A stretch of DNA of 52,504 bases. Origin: Aestuariicoccus sp032586235 (GTDB lineage Bacteria > Pseudomonadota > Alphaproteobacteria > Rhodobacterales > Rhodobacteraceae). Shown one piece after another: positions 8,582 to 16,923 of the stretch. A program made the position numbers and the translations under genes. Location: NCBI RefSeq assembly GCF_032586235.1, contig NZ_JAWHTD010000030.1:1-52504 (forward strand). Reading direction: 5' to 3'. The notes below the pieces were generated by a model. The model did not search any database and had not been told where the DNA came from. It saw only the letters and a program-made list of their open reading frames with translations. Each line of letters opens with the position of its first letter. Within the stretch, counting starts at the first letter, position 1.

Positions 8582-10102
8582 TTACGAAGGGCCCGTTGGC
8601 CCCTGCGTCCTCGATTTGGGCGGTCGTGGTGTAGTTGGGAGAATGGCAACAAGAACGAGCGACATTCCCAAGACGGTCGCCCCCAGACTCACCCATACAA
8701 ATGCAGTTGGCCAAAGCGTCGCCCTGACTGTGTAGAACGTGGGCGGAAACCCTTGCAGGCGAAGCGGAATGTCGGAGTACCAGTATGCCCACCAGGCGGC
8801 GACCATGAGGATTGGTAGGATTGCTGCCGTTCTGCGCCAAACCGAATATTTTCGAGGCGGGGCGCGGCGGCCTCTTCGCCAGCCCAATAGAACAGGCCCC
8901 ACAACCGCCACGCCGACCATCGTTAACATTAGACCCAACGCCAAGTGCGCCTTGTGCAAAAGCCCGAGTTGAGAACACACATCCTGTAGAGGGTCATCCG
9001 GCAACGCACGGCTCCACGGGCAGGCTATGTCGGTGAAGAGGCCAGGGGCCGCACGGTCGCTGTTGGCCAGGATCACGAGACCGGAACCGGTATGGGGCAT
9101 CAGGAAGACGACGGCCTTGTAACCGCGATGATCGCCGCTCTTGCGGGCGACTAGCGTCTCGCCGTCGAGGTGCAGGTTGTAGCCGAGGCCGATGTGGCTG
9201 GTGTCCTGGGTAAAGGGAAAAGGCTCAAAGGTGTCCCTGACGGAATCGGGCGTGATCACTCCACGGCCCGGTTCGGCTCCCTGGGCGTCCGCCATCGACG
9301 CCGCCAGGAACCGTGCGACATCGCTTGCAGTTGCCACGAGGCCACCCTGCGCCTTGGTCGCGTGTTCGTAGTGCGGCAAGGGATTTCCGTACCAGTCGTG
9401 CCCCCAGGCTGCGCGTGCCTCTAGCTCCGGCGTCCAGCCGAAGGCGCTGCTGTTCATGCCCAGAGGGCGAAGGATTTCCTTCGTGACATAGTCGCTGAAC
9501 GGCTCGCCCGTGACCGCTTCGACCGCCAACTCAAGAAGGATGAAACCCTTCGACGAGTAGTGATAGGCCTCTCCGGGGGGCTGAGAGACACGAACGGGGC
9601 CAAACTCCATCGTCGCACCATCGGCTGCTTCCAGAAGCGACGGCGGTTCCTGTCCCGGATCGACGCCTGAATCGCCCCCTTTTGAAAGACCGGCACCGTG
9701 GGCGAGGATGGCACGCGCGGTTACTTGGGAATGCTCAAACTCAGAAGGCGGGAGGGTCCAGCCGGCGAGGTAGGTTTCGATCGGCGCGTCGAGGTTGATC
9801 TTGCCCTCTTCGGCGAGCTTCAGCATCGCCCATGCGGTCACCGGCTTGGTGACTGAGGCGATCTCGAAGACCGTGTCGACCGTCACCGGTTCTCCGGTTT
9901 CGACATTTGTCACCCCGAAACCGCCCGACCAGATCGGCTCACCGCCGAATACGATAGCGACACCCGCCCCGGGCGTACCTTGGCGTGCCAATGCGGCGGG
10001 GGCTGCTTGCTCTACGGCGGCGATCATCGAGCGGGTTTCGTCCTGCGCCCATGACGGATGCGTCAGGGTCAAACCGGCGGCGAGATACGGTACCAGGCGC
10101 AT
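8582..10102 (-). CDS. Serine hydrolase (beta-lactamase family) with C-terminal membrane domain
   Basis: The protein has 506 residues. A signal peptide ends near residue 20 (THPSWAQ). A class C-type serine hydrolase domain follows, with Ser83-Val-Thr-Lys86 (EIASVTKPVT), the Tyr182-Ser-Ser motif (YHYSSKG), and HGAG at 135-138. It continues to about residue 370. Three hydrophobic segments then anchor the C-terminus: around GLMLTMVGVAVVGPVLLG, ILPILMVAAWWAYW and FVWVSLGATVLGMSLVLVAI. Relatives include esterases, D-aminopeptidases and peptidoglycan-modifying enzymes, so the substrate is unknown. It starts about 10 bp after the CPBP protease gene, so the two are likely one operon. An in-frame TTG two codons upstream is an alternative start. 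Confidence 0.85.
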   Translation of the reverse strand: MRLVPYLAAGLTLTHPSWAQDETRSMIAAVEQAAPAALARQGTPGAGVAIVFGGEPIWSGGFGVTNVETGEPVTVDTVFEIASVTKPVTAWAMLKLAEEGKINLDAPIETYLAGWTLPPSEFEHSQVTARAILAHGAGLSKGGDSGVDPGQEPPSLLEAADGATMEFGPVRVSQPPGEAYHYSSKGFILLELAVEAVTGEPFSDYVTKEILRPLGMNSSAFGWTPELEARAAWGHDWYGNPLPHYEHATKAQGGLVATASDVARFLAASMADAQGAEPGRGVITPDSVRDTFEPFPFTQDTSHIGLGYNLHLDGETLVARKSGDHRGYKAVVFLMPHTGSGLVILANSDRAAPGLFTDIACPWSRALPDDPLQDVCSQLGLLHKAHLALGLMLTMVGVAVVGPVLLGWRRGRRAPPRKYSVWRRTAAILPILMVAAWWAYWYSDIPLRLQGFPPTFYTVRATLWPTAFVWVSLGATVLGMSLVLVAILPTTPRPPKSRTQGPTGPS

Positions 10103-10112
10103 GATCAAATCT

Positions 10113-10883
10113 TCATGCGGGCGCGGCAGCGGGGCGTCCGATCCGTGGAATGTCCTCCTCGGTTACGCCCGTCATCAAATAGAGACCGACCAGTGTGTTT
10201 AACGCCGCGATGCCGAGGTGAATCCGGATGTCCAGCGGCTCTGCAATGAACGGACCGGCGGTGCCCGAGGTTACGTAGATGTAGTCCAGCAGCGTGTGGA
10301 GGAAGATCAAGGGCAAGAGACTGCCGGTCCGAAGAAAGAGCGCGCCATAGAGCACCGCGAAGCCGAATGTGTTGCCGAACTTGTCGATCCATTCCAGCAG
10401 GGAGAACTCCTCGAATGCAGCATTCGTGAGATGACCAGCACTGAAGATCGCCGCCGCGATCAGGACGGCACTCCACTTGCCGAACTTGAGCAACACCGGC
10501 AAGGCGATGCCGCGGGCGAAGCCTTCCTCGCTGACGCCGGTCGCCAGAACGGCCAGGAAATAGAACAGAACCCACCCAGCAGGGATCTCGACGGAGCCGT
10601 AGAGAAGGACTGGCACGAAGTGGATCAACGCTGGGTATATGAGGAGGTGCGTGTTGCGAACGGGGGCTGCCAATCCGCTGATCCGCCACCATCCGAGCGC
10701 CCAGATCAGCCAAAGGACGAACACGGACTGAACCGTCGGAATGATCAGGCGGAGCGGCGTGATCTCGGTTCCCAGCACCTTGGAGGCAACCAAGAAGGGC
10801 ACCGCGATGATCGGTTGGAGAATGGCCACTGCGATGACAAACCAGAACGGATGTCTTTCAGCGAAGGCGTGAACAGCGTCCAT
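10113..10883 (-). CDS. CPBP-family intramembrane metalloprotease
   Basis: This is a 256-residue polytopic membrane protein with the Abi/CAAX-protease signature. Glu119-Glu120 and Arg124 (SEEGFARG) sit in one membrane helix, His151 (FSAGHLTN) in another and His196 (FLHTLLDY) in a third. Those residues bind the catalytic metal in the family. ATG 10883 has GGGAG 8 bp upstream and is preferred over a GTG at 10,910. CPBP proteases cleave prenylated proteins in eukaryotes. Bacterial ones often accompany bacteriocins or regulators, and the substrate here is unknown. It forms an operon with the serine hydrolase and is divergent from a TetR gene. Confidence 0.85.
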   Translation of the reverse strand: MDAVHAFAERHPFWFVIAVAILQPIIAVPFLVASKVLGTEITPLRLIIPTVQSVFVLWLIWALGWWRISGLAAPVRNTHLLIYPALIHFVPVLLYGSVEIPAGWVLFYFLAVLATGVSEEGFARGIALPVLLKFGKWSAVLIAAAIFSAGHLTNAAFEEFSLLEWIDKFGNTFGFAVLYGALFLRTGSLLPLIFLHTLLDYIYVTSGTAGPFIAEPLDIRIHLGIAALNTLVGLYLMTGVTEEDIPRIGRPAAAPA

Positions 10884-10916
10884 CTGTCCAACTCCCGGTA
10901 ACGGACTCACATTATT

Positions 10917-10929
10917 AAACGATGCGTTT
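10917..10929. promoter_or_regulatory. Candidate TetR operator and promoter region
   Basis: A perfect palindrome AAACG-ATG-CGTTT lies between the CPBP gene and the divergent TetR gene. A TTGACA hexamer on the minus strand (10,947-10,942) could be the -35 box of the CPBP operon, which places the palindrome in the promoter. The short divergent gap supports autoregulation, but no binding data exist. Confidence 0.4.
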
Positions 10930-10998
10930 CGTTTCTATCATTGTCAAGTTTCTCGAAATCCGCTTTACGAAAGACGCAGGTTCGGATGAGACGAGTGA

Positions 10999-11598
10999 AT
11001 GAACGATAGCAAAGACAATGGTGCGGGCCGCGGCGGTGGTCGCCCAAGAAGCGAGCGATCCAAAACCGCCATCCTCACAGCGGTCAGAAAGCTGCTGCTC
11101 GACAATGGCTATTCGAACCTGACCATAGAGGCCGTCGCGCAGGAGGCCGCTGTCAGCAAGGCAACTATCTACCGCTGGTGGAAGACCAAGGGTGAGCTGG
11201 TCCTGGAAGCGGCAGAACAGGAGATCGCCATAGGGAAGGTCCCAGACACGGGAGACTCCAGGGCCGACATGGATGCCGCCATAGGTCAACTCATAGACAC
11301 GTTCACGCGTCCCCTGGCGTCCACTGTAATCTTTGCAGCAATCACAACGGGCAGCAGCGATCCGAAAATGGCGCAGATATTCCGCGACCGGTTTGTGTAT
11401 CCTTGGCGCGTCTCGGCATTTGAGGCACTGGAGCGTGCGCGAGGAAGAAACGAAATCTCCGCTGAGGACCTGCACTTCTTGCTGGATGTGATTGTCGGCA
11501 CCGTCTTTCAGCGCACGCTGGTGATGAAGGAACCGATGATCGACGGGTTGAAAGAGAACTTGATCGGCGTGATTTTCGGCCGTGACAAATCAACCTGA
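10999..11598 (+). CDS. TetR/AcrR-family transcriptional regulator
   Basis: The protein has 199 residues. The N-terminal helix-turn-helix covers residues ~18-65 (SERSKTAILTAVRKLLLDNG, then IEAVAQEAAVSKATIYRWW and KTKGELVLEA), a textbook TetR DNA-binding domain. The rest is a helical ligand-binding domain resembling the common C-terminal domain next to AcrR-type heads. It is divergent from the CPBP protease / serine hydrolase pair, which it probably represses. The ligand cannot be predicted. Confidence 0.9.
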   Translation: MNDSKDNGAGRGGGRPRSERSKTAILTAVRKLLLDNGYSNLTIEAVAQEAAVSKATIYRWWKTKGELVLEAAEQEIAIGKVPDTGDSRADMDAAIGQLIDTFTRPLASTVIFAAITTGSSDPKMAQIFRDRFVYPWRVSAFEALERARGRNEISAEDLHFLLDVIVGTVFQRTLVMKEPMIDGLKENLIGVIFGRDKST

Positions 11599-12027
11599 CC
11601 GCGCACTGCGGCGAGGCGAATGCACGGCGATTTTTCTACATGATCAACGTTACCCGGACGTCCGCTTCGTCCGCACTGCGGTCGCAGCGCGCGCAATCTT
11701 CGCTGCAGACCGCACTAATGTCCGGTTCTGCTGCTTCGCCTCAGCTGGCCTAGCGTCACCGCAAAATGCCGCAGACGCGAACTCTGCAGCGAGAGGGAGT
11801 CCGGAATGGGCTCTTCTGAGACATCTGAGAAGAATGATCAGATGACCGCTAGACGGCGGTAAGCAGCCGTCAGAGCCGACGGAACCGCAGAGACACGCTC
11901 GAACGACGGCTGTCACCGGCTCCAAACGTTCGCCGTAATCGAGGTTAGGTCGGCTTGCGGACGAACCGGTCCTTGAATTTGGGTGCGTGCCACGTCAAGC
12001 TCTTCAAAGTTTATGGGGTGACTTGGC
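11599..12027. other. Noncoding stretch with decayed repeat motif
   Basis: No gene is recognised in about 430 bp. It contains TTCGCTGCAG (near 11,697), shared with the noncoding stretches at about 1370 and 12,906, and GACGTCCGCTTCG-like words also seen downstream of both GST copies. It looks like degenerate repeat debris. Confidence 0.45.
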
Positions 12028-12669
12028 ATGTTGGAAGTATGGGGTCGGAAAACTTCATCGAATGTACAGGCCCTGATGTGGTGCATCGGAGAGTTGGGCT
12101 TGAAATACTTCCGTCATGATGTGGGAGGTATCTATGGCGGTACTGATAGTGACGACTTTCTCGCCATGAACCCAAACGGTACCATCCCTGTGCTGAGGGA
12201 CCCGAACCTCGGGCCGCTTTGGGAAACCGGCGCAATCTGTAGATATCTCGCAACAAGGTATGGCAGTGATAGCTTTTGGCCCGGTGATGTGGTCGCTCGG
12301 GCTGACGTTGATCGATGGGCAGAGTGGGCCAAGCTCAACGTTGCTATGGCCTTCACGGTACCGATCTTTTGGCGTGTCGTGAGAACTCCAATGGCGCAAC
12401 GCGATCAAAAGACTATTCAGACGGCAGTCGATGCTCTGGAACAAAAGCTGGCAATTGCCGATACTGCTCTTGCTACGCGTTCCTTTATCGTAGGCGACGA
12501 ACTCACACTTGCTGACATACAGTTTGGTCACATTCTTTTTCGGTATTACGATATCGGGATACGCCGTGCCGACTTGCCAAATGTGCAAGCCTATTACAAA
12601 CGTCTCGCCGAACGGCCCGCCTTCCGAGAACACGTAATGCTCTCCTACAACGAGTTGAAAGTAGATTAA
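12028..12669 (+). CDS. Glutathione S-transferase family protein
   Basis: The protein has 213 residues. It has an N-terminal thioredoxin fold with WGRKTSSNVQA (the serine-rich loop where theta/beta-like GSTs activate glutathione), the cis-proline loop NPNGTIPVL, and the glutathione gamma-Glu contact WETGAICRYLA. It ends in a helical C-terminal domain with VGDELTLADIQFG, the conserved N-capping box. GSTs conjugate or reduce substrates using glutathione in the cytoplasm, and this substrate is unknown. GGGGTGA precedes the ATG. A truncated second copy lies at 631-1134. Confidence 0.88.
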   Translation: MLEVWGRKTSSNVQALMWCIGELGLKYFRHDVGGIYGGTDSDDFLAMNPNGTIPVLRDPNLGPLWETGAICRYLATRYGSDSFWPGDVVARADVDRWAEWAKLNVAMAFTVPIFWRVVRTPMAQRDQKTIQTAVDALEQKLAIADTALATRSFIVGDELTLADIQFGHILFRYYDIGIRRADLPNVQAYYKRLAERPAFREHVMLSYNELKVD

Positions 12670-12804
12670 CTTCAAGCTTTGTGTGCTGTGCCTTCCAGTC
12701 GACGTCCGCTTCGAGCGGCGATTTCAACGGGTCGTCGCACCAATGACCGCAGTGCGGAAATCCGGTCGATCGCTGCGCTCGCCTCGGATGTCTCAGATGC
12801 GGAC
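12156..12804. repeat. Direct repeat B, copy 2
   Basis: This is the source-like copy of 621-1269, within the intact GST gene and its 3' flank. Similarity extends a few bases upstream of the internal ATG at 12,166 with a one-base length difference. Confidence 0.9.
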
Positions 12805-13158
12805 AAACCGGTCATGCGCCATGCAGCATGCAACGGCTCTGAACGGCCCATAGCGGTCGCTCGATCATGGTTCCGAATGCCGCGGTCGCAAACCGCATTG
12901 CCGACATTCGCTGCAGATGCGATTCCTCGGCGAACCGAACTCACCATTCGCCGACTGTCCCACGATTTAGCCGGCGGACGCGCATGTCTGCTTCTTTGCG
13001 ACTCCACGTTTGATTGCGCACAAAATGCACACGCAAAGCGCTTAAAGTTCGAGAGACGCTAGCGGATGGGTCCGATCCTCCATGCCATGAAAGCTAAAAT
13101 CCGCCCCGAAGATACATTACCAATCCTTCTTGCATCAGGACTTCCCGGGCAGAGGCTC
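12805..13158. other. Noncoding stretch
   Basis: No gene is seen. It contains the TTCGCTGCAG word (near 12,906) shared with two other noncoding stretches. The 3' end borders the stop of the transglutaminase-like gene. Confidence 0.4.
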
Positions 13159-14025
13159 TCAGGAATCCCTCACATCCACCCTAACCTCCATTGCCAACTC
13201 GTCGGCGGTTCTTCCATGGAAGCTTCCGGACACCGGGGCAACCTGCTCGATCCTGCGCGCCACGGCGACAGGAATGAGATTGGTGGAGCCAACCGATCTG
13301 TTGGTCGGGTCGAACGATATCCAGCCTGCCCCGGGAACAAACACCTCGACCCAGGCATGTGTCGAGCCGGCGTCCGCGGAGCCAAGTTCGTCTCCGGACG
13401 GATTGAAGAGGTATCCCGAAACGATCCTCGCGCCGAAGCCAAGCGTTCGGACGGCCTCGGCGAACAGCACCGCGAAGTCCCGGCAGGATCCCCATCCTCT
13501 GTCGAGGGTCTCCAGCGGTCCCTGCGTGCCCTCCGTCTCGCGGGTCTGGTAGGAAATCCTTGCAGTGATGCCGTTGCTGATGTCCTTCAGCAGGGAAAGC
13601 GTGTCCGTCGGCCGCGCCCTGACAAACCCCTTGGCCCACCCGCGCAGCCGCCGCGTGTCATCCGCATATTGCGGCATGGCCAAGGCGCCGAGATCGGTCC
13701 AGTCGTCGGCTGCATAAACGAAAGGATACGAAGCCGCAGCGGCTGCGATGGGGAAGACTGGCCAGACCGGCGCGCGCAGGTCCACCTGCGCACGCGACCG
13801 GATCGAAAGCGCGTCAGTCATCGTGTCGAACTGCGCCGTTGCGACGGCATTGCCGGCAACTTCGTGAGACCAGTCGATGCGGGCTTCGGGACTGATCTCG
13901 AGGTCGAAGGAGGTCAGGCGGAGATCCCGGGTCTCCCGTGGACGCAGCATCAGCCGGTGCGGACCGACTGAAACGGGAGTGCGATACCAATACCTGGTCG
14001 TGTGCGTGATGGTGACGGATGGCAT
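13159..14025 (-). CDS. Transglutaminase-like protein with intact Cys-His-Asp triad
   Basis: The protein has 288 residues. Residues 1-80 resemble the bacterial transglutaminase-like N-terminal domain (ITHTTRYWY, VGPHRLMLRPRE). The papain-like core follows with Cys181 (GWGSCRDFAVLF), His223 (STHAWVEVFV) and Asp239 (ISFDPTN), a complete triad. Family members are cysteine proteases or amide-bond-forming enzymes and the actual reaction is unknown. No signal peptide is evident. It is the last gene of a seven-gene minus-strand run and starts 10 bp after the zinc-ribbon gene. Confidence 0.85.
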   Translation of the reverse strand: MPSVTITHTTRYWYRTPVSVGPHRLMLRPRETRDLRLTSFDLEISPEARIDWSHEVAGNAVATAQFDTMTDALSIRSRAQVDLRAPVWPVFPIAAAAASYPFVYAADDWTDLGALAMPQYADDTRRLRGWAKGFVRARPTDTLSLLKDISNGITARISYQTRETEGTQGPLETLDRGWGSCRDFAVLFAEAVRTLGFGARIVSGYLFNPSGDELGSADAGSTHAWVEVFVPGAGWISFDPTNRSVGSTNLIPVAVARRIEQVAPVSGSFHGRTADELAMEVRVDVRDS

Positions 14026-14034
14026 CGGCGAGAC

Positions 14035-14250
14035 CTACGACAGTCGACCGCTGAAACGCCGGCGCCCATGTCCGCCACCTTCGGAGATTGCCGCGCGCCA
14101 GATGGCGGATCCCTTGCAGAGCGAACATATCCGCTCGCCGAACCCCTCGCTCCAGAAGGGCGACCGGCACTTCAGGCAGACACGCTCGGCAGCAATGTCG
14201 GTCGCTGCCCTCACATTCTGGATTTCCGCGTCTGCTGATTTCATTATCAC
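14035..14250 (-). CDS. Small zinc-ribbon protein
   Basis: The protein has 71 residues and two CxxC knuckles (VCLKCRSPF and RICSLCKG) spaced as in a one-zinc ribbon. The GTG at 14,250 overlaps the stop of the preceding gene as GTGA and has AAGGAG 5 bp upstream. An ATG at 14,244 is an alternative. I cannot assign a specific role. Tail residues are basic (GRRRFSGR), which is compatible with nucleic-acid binding. Its place in the operon links it to the transglutaminase-like proteins. Confidence 0.6.
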   Translation of the reverse strand: MIMKSADAEIQNVRAATDIAAERVCLKCRSPFWSEGFGERICSLCKGSAIWRAAISEGGGHGRRRFSGRLS

Positions 14251-14624
14251 TTGCGCTCCTTGCGCTTCCGCAGCCGCTCCATGTCTTCGATGGCCCGCCT
14301 GATCAGTTTCTGAATGCGTTCATCGTGGGCCGCCGGTGTTGCCGAATATCGTTCGAGAAGGAACCGCCACTTCTCCATCACCTCTACCCATGTTCGCGCC
14401 GGTTCCGCCAACATCTGGTTTTCGAGACTACCGAGGTGAAGTTGCGCCGAGGGCACCAAAGACGGGGCGTCGTTCGCAGGTCGCCGTCGCATTTCCGTCT
14501 CATATCGCCCGGCCTCTGTCCTGCGACCGTCAAGATCAATCGGGTCATCCGTCACTGCAATGCTCCCAAAGCCCCACCATGGCCCACTTGCGGTCGGACG
14601 CGGTGCCGTATTGCGGACCCGCAA
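14247..14624 (-). CDS. Hypothetical protein in transglutaminase operon
   Basis: About 125 residues if started at TTG 14,624, which has GGAG 6 bp upstream and lies 2 bp after the TGA of the previous gene. The open frame reaches 14,765, but the extra part overlaps that gene by 140 bp and is low-complexity. Visible segments are RTEAGRYETEMRRRPA, WVEVMEKWRFLLERY and a highly charged C-terminal helix (IQKLIRRAIEDMERLRKRKE). No family was recognised. The C-terminal helix could mediate protein contacts. Confidence 0.55.
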   Translation of the reverse strand: MRVRNTAPRPTASGPWWGFGSIAVTDDPIDLDGRRTEAGRYETEMRRRPANDAPSLVPSAQLHLGSLENQMLAEPARTWVEVMEKWRFLLERYSATPAAHDERIQKLIRRAIEDMERLRKRKERK

Positions 14625-14625
14625 G

Positions 14626-15117
14626 TCATTCTCCGATGCCTGGGCGCCCGCTTCCAGCGCGCGGTCCGGTATCGTCCGTCTCGGTCCCTTTGCGTGGCGG
14701 GGCGGCGCTGCGTGTTTCGCCTGCGCTTTCCTCGCTGGCTCGGGGCCGAGCCGAATAGAGGTCACGGAGCTCGGACTCGCCCACCCCGTCTGCCTGCATG
14801 ATAAGGCGGATCATCGGGTCGGCCAGCATCTCCTCGAGGAAGTAGTCCGTCAGAGCTTTGCCGGTGAGCTTGTCTTTGGCCACTGCATTCTCCAGTTCGG
14901 CGAGCGGCACGGTGAGCGTTCGGCCGAGCCCGGGGTGCGAGGCGCGCGGATGGAGGCGCACGAGAATGGACGACGTCCAGGTGCCCGGTTCGATCCGGTG
15001 CACTGGCTCAAGCAGCTGGGTCTCGATCTGGTATTCGCCGGGCGGCAGGGTCTCGTTGAAACTCGGCAGCTGGAACGGTCGAAGAAATACGGCGGTCGTC
15101 TTGATCGAGGCGGTCAT
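14626..15117 (-). CDS. Hypothetical protein in transglutaminase operon
   Basis: The protein has 163 residues from ATG 15,117, with GGGA about 10 bp upstream. The N-terminal part (FNETLPPGEYQIETQL then GTWTSSILVRLHP) looks beta-rich, and the middle (LTDYFLEEMLADPMIRLIMQ) is helical. The C-terminal ~40 residues are a Ser/Ala/Arg-rich tail. No family was recognised. Its stop is directly followed by the start region of the next gene, which indicates coupled translation. Confidence 0.65.
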   Translation of the reverse strand: MTASIKTTAVFLRPFQLPSFNETLPPGEYQIETQLLEPVHRIEPGTWTSSILVRLHPRASHPGLGRTLTVPLAELENAVAKDKLTGKALTDYFLEEMLADPMIRLIMQADGVGESELRDLYSARPRASEESAGETRSAAPPRKGTETDDTGPRAGSGRPGIGE

Positions 15118-15221
15118 CACAATTTTCCCGGATGGTTTCAATCTGCGAAGTCCCCGCCAGACAGTCGGATCAACCGTCCCGCCTGCGGGCCAATTTAGGG
15201 CGGACCGACGCAACTGCGTTT

Positions 15222-16070
15222 TCAGGCCCCTGCCTGATTTCGAGAACCGGACGATGCCTCGGCGGGGTCGTCCTCGGCATCCCATGTCCAGACGTCGAAT
15301 TGTGTCAGTGTATTCGGCCCGAATGTCTGGGTCAGAGGCACATCGGCAGCGTCCCGACCGCGCGCGATCAAAATCCTTCCCATGCGCGGGCTGTTGTTTC
15401 GTGGATCGAAGACCCACCAGCGGCCGCCCAGAAAGACCTCCATCCAGGCCGCGAAATCGTCAGGCAGATGAGGCTTCGGTTGACCGAATTCGCTCAGGTA
15501 GCCGGTGCAGTAGCGCGCCGGGATGTTCATGCAGCGGCAGAGAGCGATGGCGAGATGGGCGAAATCCCGGCAGACCCCCTGTCCCCCCGCCATCGTCTGG
15601 GACGCGGTGCGTGTCGCGTTCGCCTGCATGTAGTCGAACGAAACCGAGGAATGCACGAAATCGCAGATCGCCTGGACACGCGCCCAGCCCGGCGGCGTGG
15701 TCTCAAAAAGGCGCCAGGTTTCTTCCGACAAAAGATCGGTATCGCAGTAACGACTGCCGAGAAGATAGACCAAAGTTTCGAAAGGCAGGTCCTGAATGGC
15801 GTGTTGCGTGGCCTCGGGCACTGTCGAATCCGGATGTCCGGTGTCGCGGAAAATCCCGTCGGTGGACAGGGTGAAGTCCCCCGCCGGGGCCACCATCCGC
15901 GTACACCAGTTGCCGAACCCGTCGCGATAGCTTTCCAGCGGCACGCTCGGCTGAGTCACGAGATAGTCGGCACGCTCCAGATCGCCGAAGCGCGAATAGT
16001 GCACGTTCAGCATGGCAATGATGGGTGTCGGCTGGGTCAGCTGGTAGCGCAGGCGACAGCCGATCCGCAT
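15222..16070 (-). CDS. Transglutaminase-like protein lacking the usual triad histidine
   Basis: The protein has 282 residues. It has an N-terminal beta domain (RLRYQLTQPTPIIAMLNVH) and a transglutaminase core with Cys167 (GGQGVCRDFAHLAIALCR) and Asp222 (WWVFDPRNN). The histidine normally found before Ala-Trp is replaced: the motif reads DDFAAWMEVF (Ala207), while the sister protein at 13,159 has STHAWVEV. The downstream RMGRILIARGRDAADVPLT and TFGPNTLTQFDVW blocks are typical of this subfamily. Either this subgroup uses another residue or the protein is not a standard catalyst. ATG 16,070 fits the family's N-terminus, although the ribosome site is weak. Confidence 0.82.
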   Translation of the reverse strand: MRIGCRLRYQLTQPTPIIAMLNVHYSRFGDLERADYLVTQPSVPLESYRDGFGNWCTRMVAPAGDFTLSTDGIFRDTGHPDSTVPEATQHAIQDLPFETLVYLLGSRYCDTDLLSEETWRLFETTPPGWARVQAICDFVHSSVSFDYMQANATRTASQTMAGGQGVCRDFAHLAIALCRCMNIPARYCTGYLSEFGQPKPHLPDDFAAWMEVFLGGRWWVFDPRNNSPRMGRILIARGRDAADVPLTQTFGPNTLTQFDVWTWDAEDDPAEASSGSRNQAGA

Positions 16071-16110
16071 TCGTATGCCGGCCGTCTCGGCCGGGCGCGA
16101 TCTGGGGGCA

Positions 16111-16923
16111 TTATCGTCCAAGAACGCACTCCCCGTCAGAAAGCTGAAAGCTGCGATCGCAACGCCAGCGGCTTCCGGATCGATCGAGGTGGGCATTTGC
16201 GGGCAGGTCGATCGCGACGCAGGTGTCGTCCTCCGCCTCAAAGCTCCGTTCGCAACGCCATCCCGGACCGTAGGAATCCTGGTCCAGAAAGGCGTTCGCC
16301 GGAAGCGCCACGGGATTACAGTAGCCATCGATCTCGAAGAAGCCCCTCTCGCAGGCCCATTCGGCACCATAGTCCGCATTGGTGAGATAGCCATTCTCAG
16401 GAACCGCAATCGGAACACAGGAGTCGGTCAAGGCCGTGAAGCCGCGTTCGCATTCCCAGCCGGAACTGGACGGATCATTGGTAAGATAGGCGTTTTCCGG
16501 AAGGTCGATCGGCACGCAGGTCTCTCGATCCTGCCGATATCCGCGATCACATTGCCAGTCATAGCCCGATGATTGAAGGAAGGCATTCTCAGGCACAGGG
16601 ATCGCGTCGCAGGACGCCCCCCCACCCACTTCTTCATAGCCACGTTTGCACTCCCAGCCCGAGCCGTAAGACCGCCCCGTCGCATAGGCGTTTTCAGGGA
16701 TGTCGATAGTCACGCAATCCGCGCCGTCCACACGGAAACCGAGCGTACAGTTCCAGCCTCCGCCATAGCTCCGCGCCTCAGCATTTTCTGGCATGGGTCC
16801 GGTACCGTCCTGCGCGAGAACCGGAAACGCCAGAAAGGCAATCATCCCGGCCATCGCGAGTACGGCCTGTCCATGGCCGCGGCGCTGGGTTCTTGGACCT
16901 ATCTTCGACATGAGGTCGCTCAT
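16111..16923 (-). CDS. Secreted protein with seven cysteine-pair repeats
   Basis: The protein has 270 residues. A signal peptide ends near AFPVLAQ (about residue 38). The rest is seven tandem repeats of ~31-36 residues with the pattern (V/I/L)-P-(E/A)-N-A-(Y/F)-L, a Tyr/Ser/Gly turn, GW-x-C-x-RG(F/Y), 6-9 residues, C-V-x-I. Each repeat has exactly two cysteines, so one disulfide per repeat in the periplasm or outside the cell is likely. The function is unknown and the repeat is not one I can name. Its start overlaps the previous gene's stop (ATGA). The transglutaminase-like gene begins 40 bp after it. The repeats contain few lysines and some glutamines, which bears on crosslinking ideas. Confidence 0.8.
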   Translation of the reverse strand: MSDLMSKIGPRTQRRGHGQAVLAMAGMIAFLAFPVLAQDGTGPMPENAEARSYGGGWNCTLGFRVDGADCVTIDIPENAYATGRSYGSGWECKRGYEEVGGGASCDAIPVPENAFLQSSGYDWQCDRGYRQDRETCVPIDLPENAYLTNDPSSSGWECERGFTALTDSCVPIAVPENGYLTNADYGAEWACERGFFEIDGYCNPVALPANAFLDQDSYGPGWRCERSFEAEDDTCVAIDLPANAHLDRSGSRWRCDRSFQLSDGECVLGR

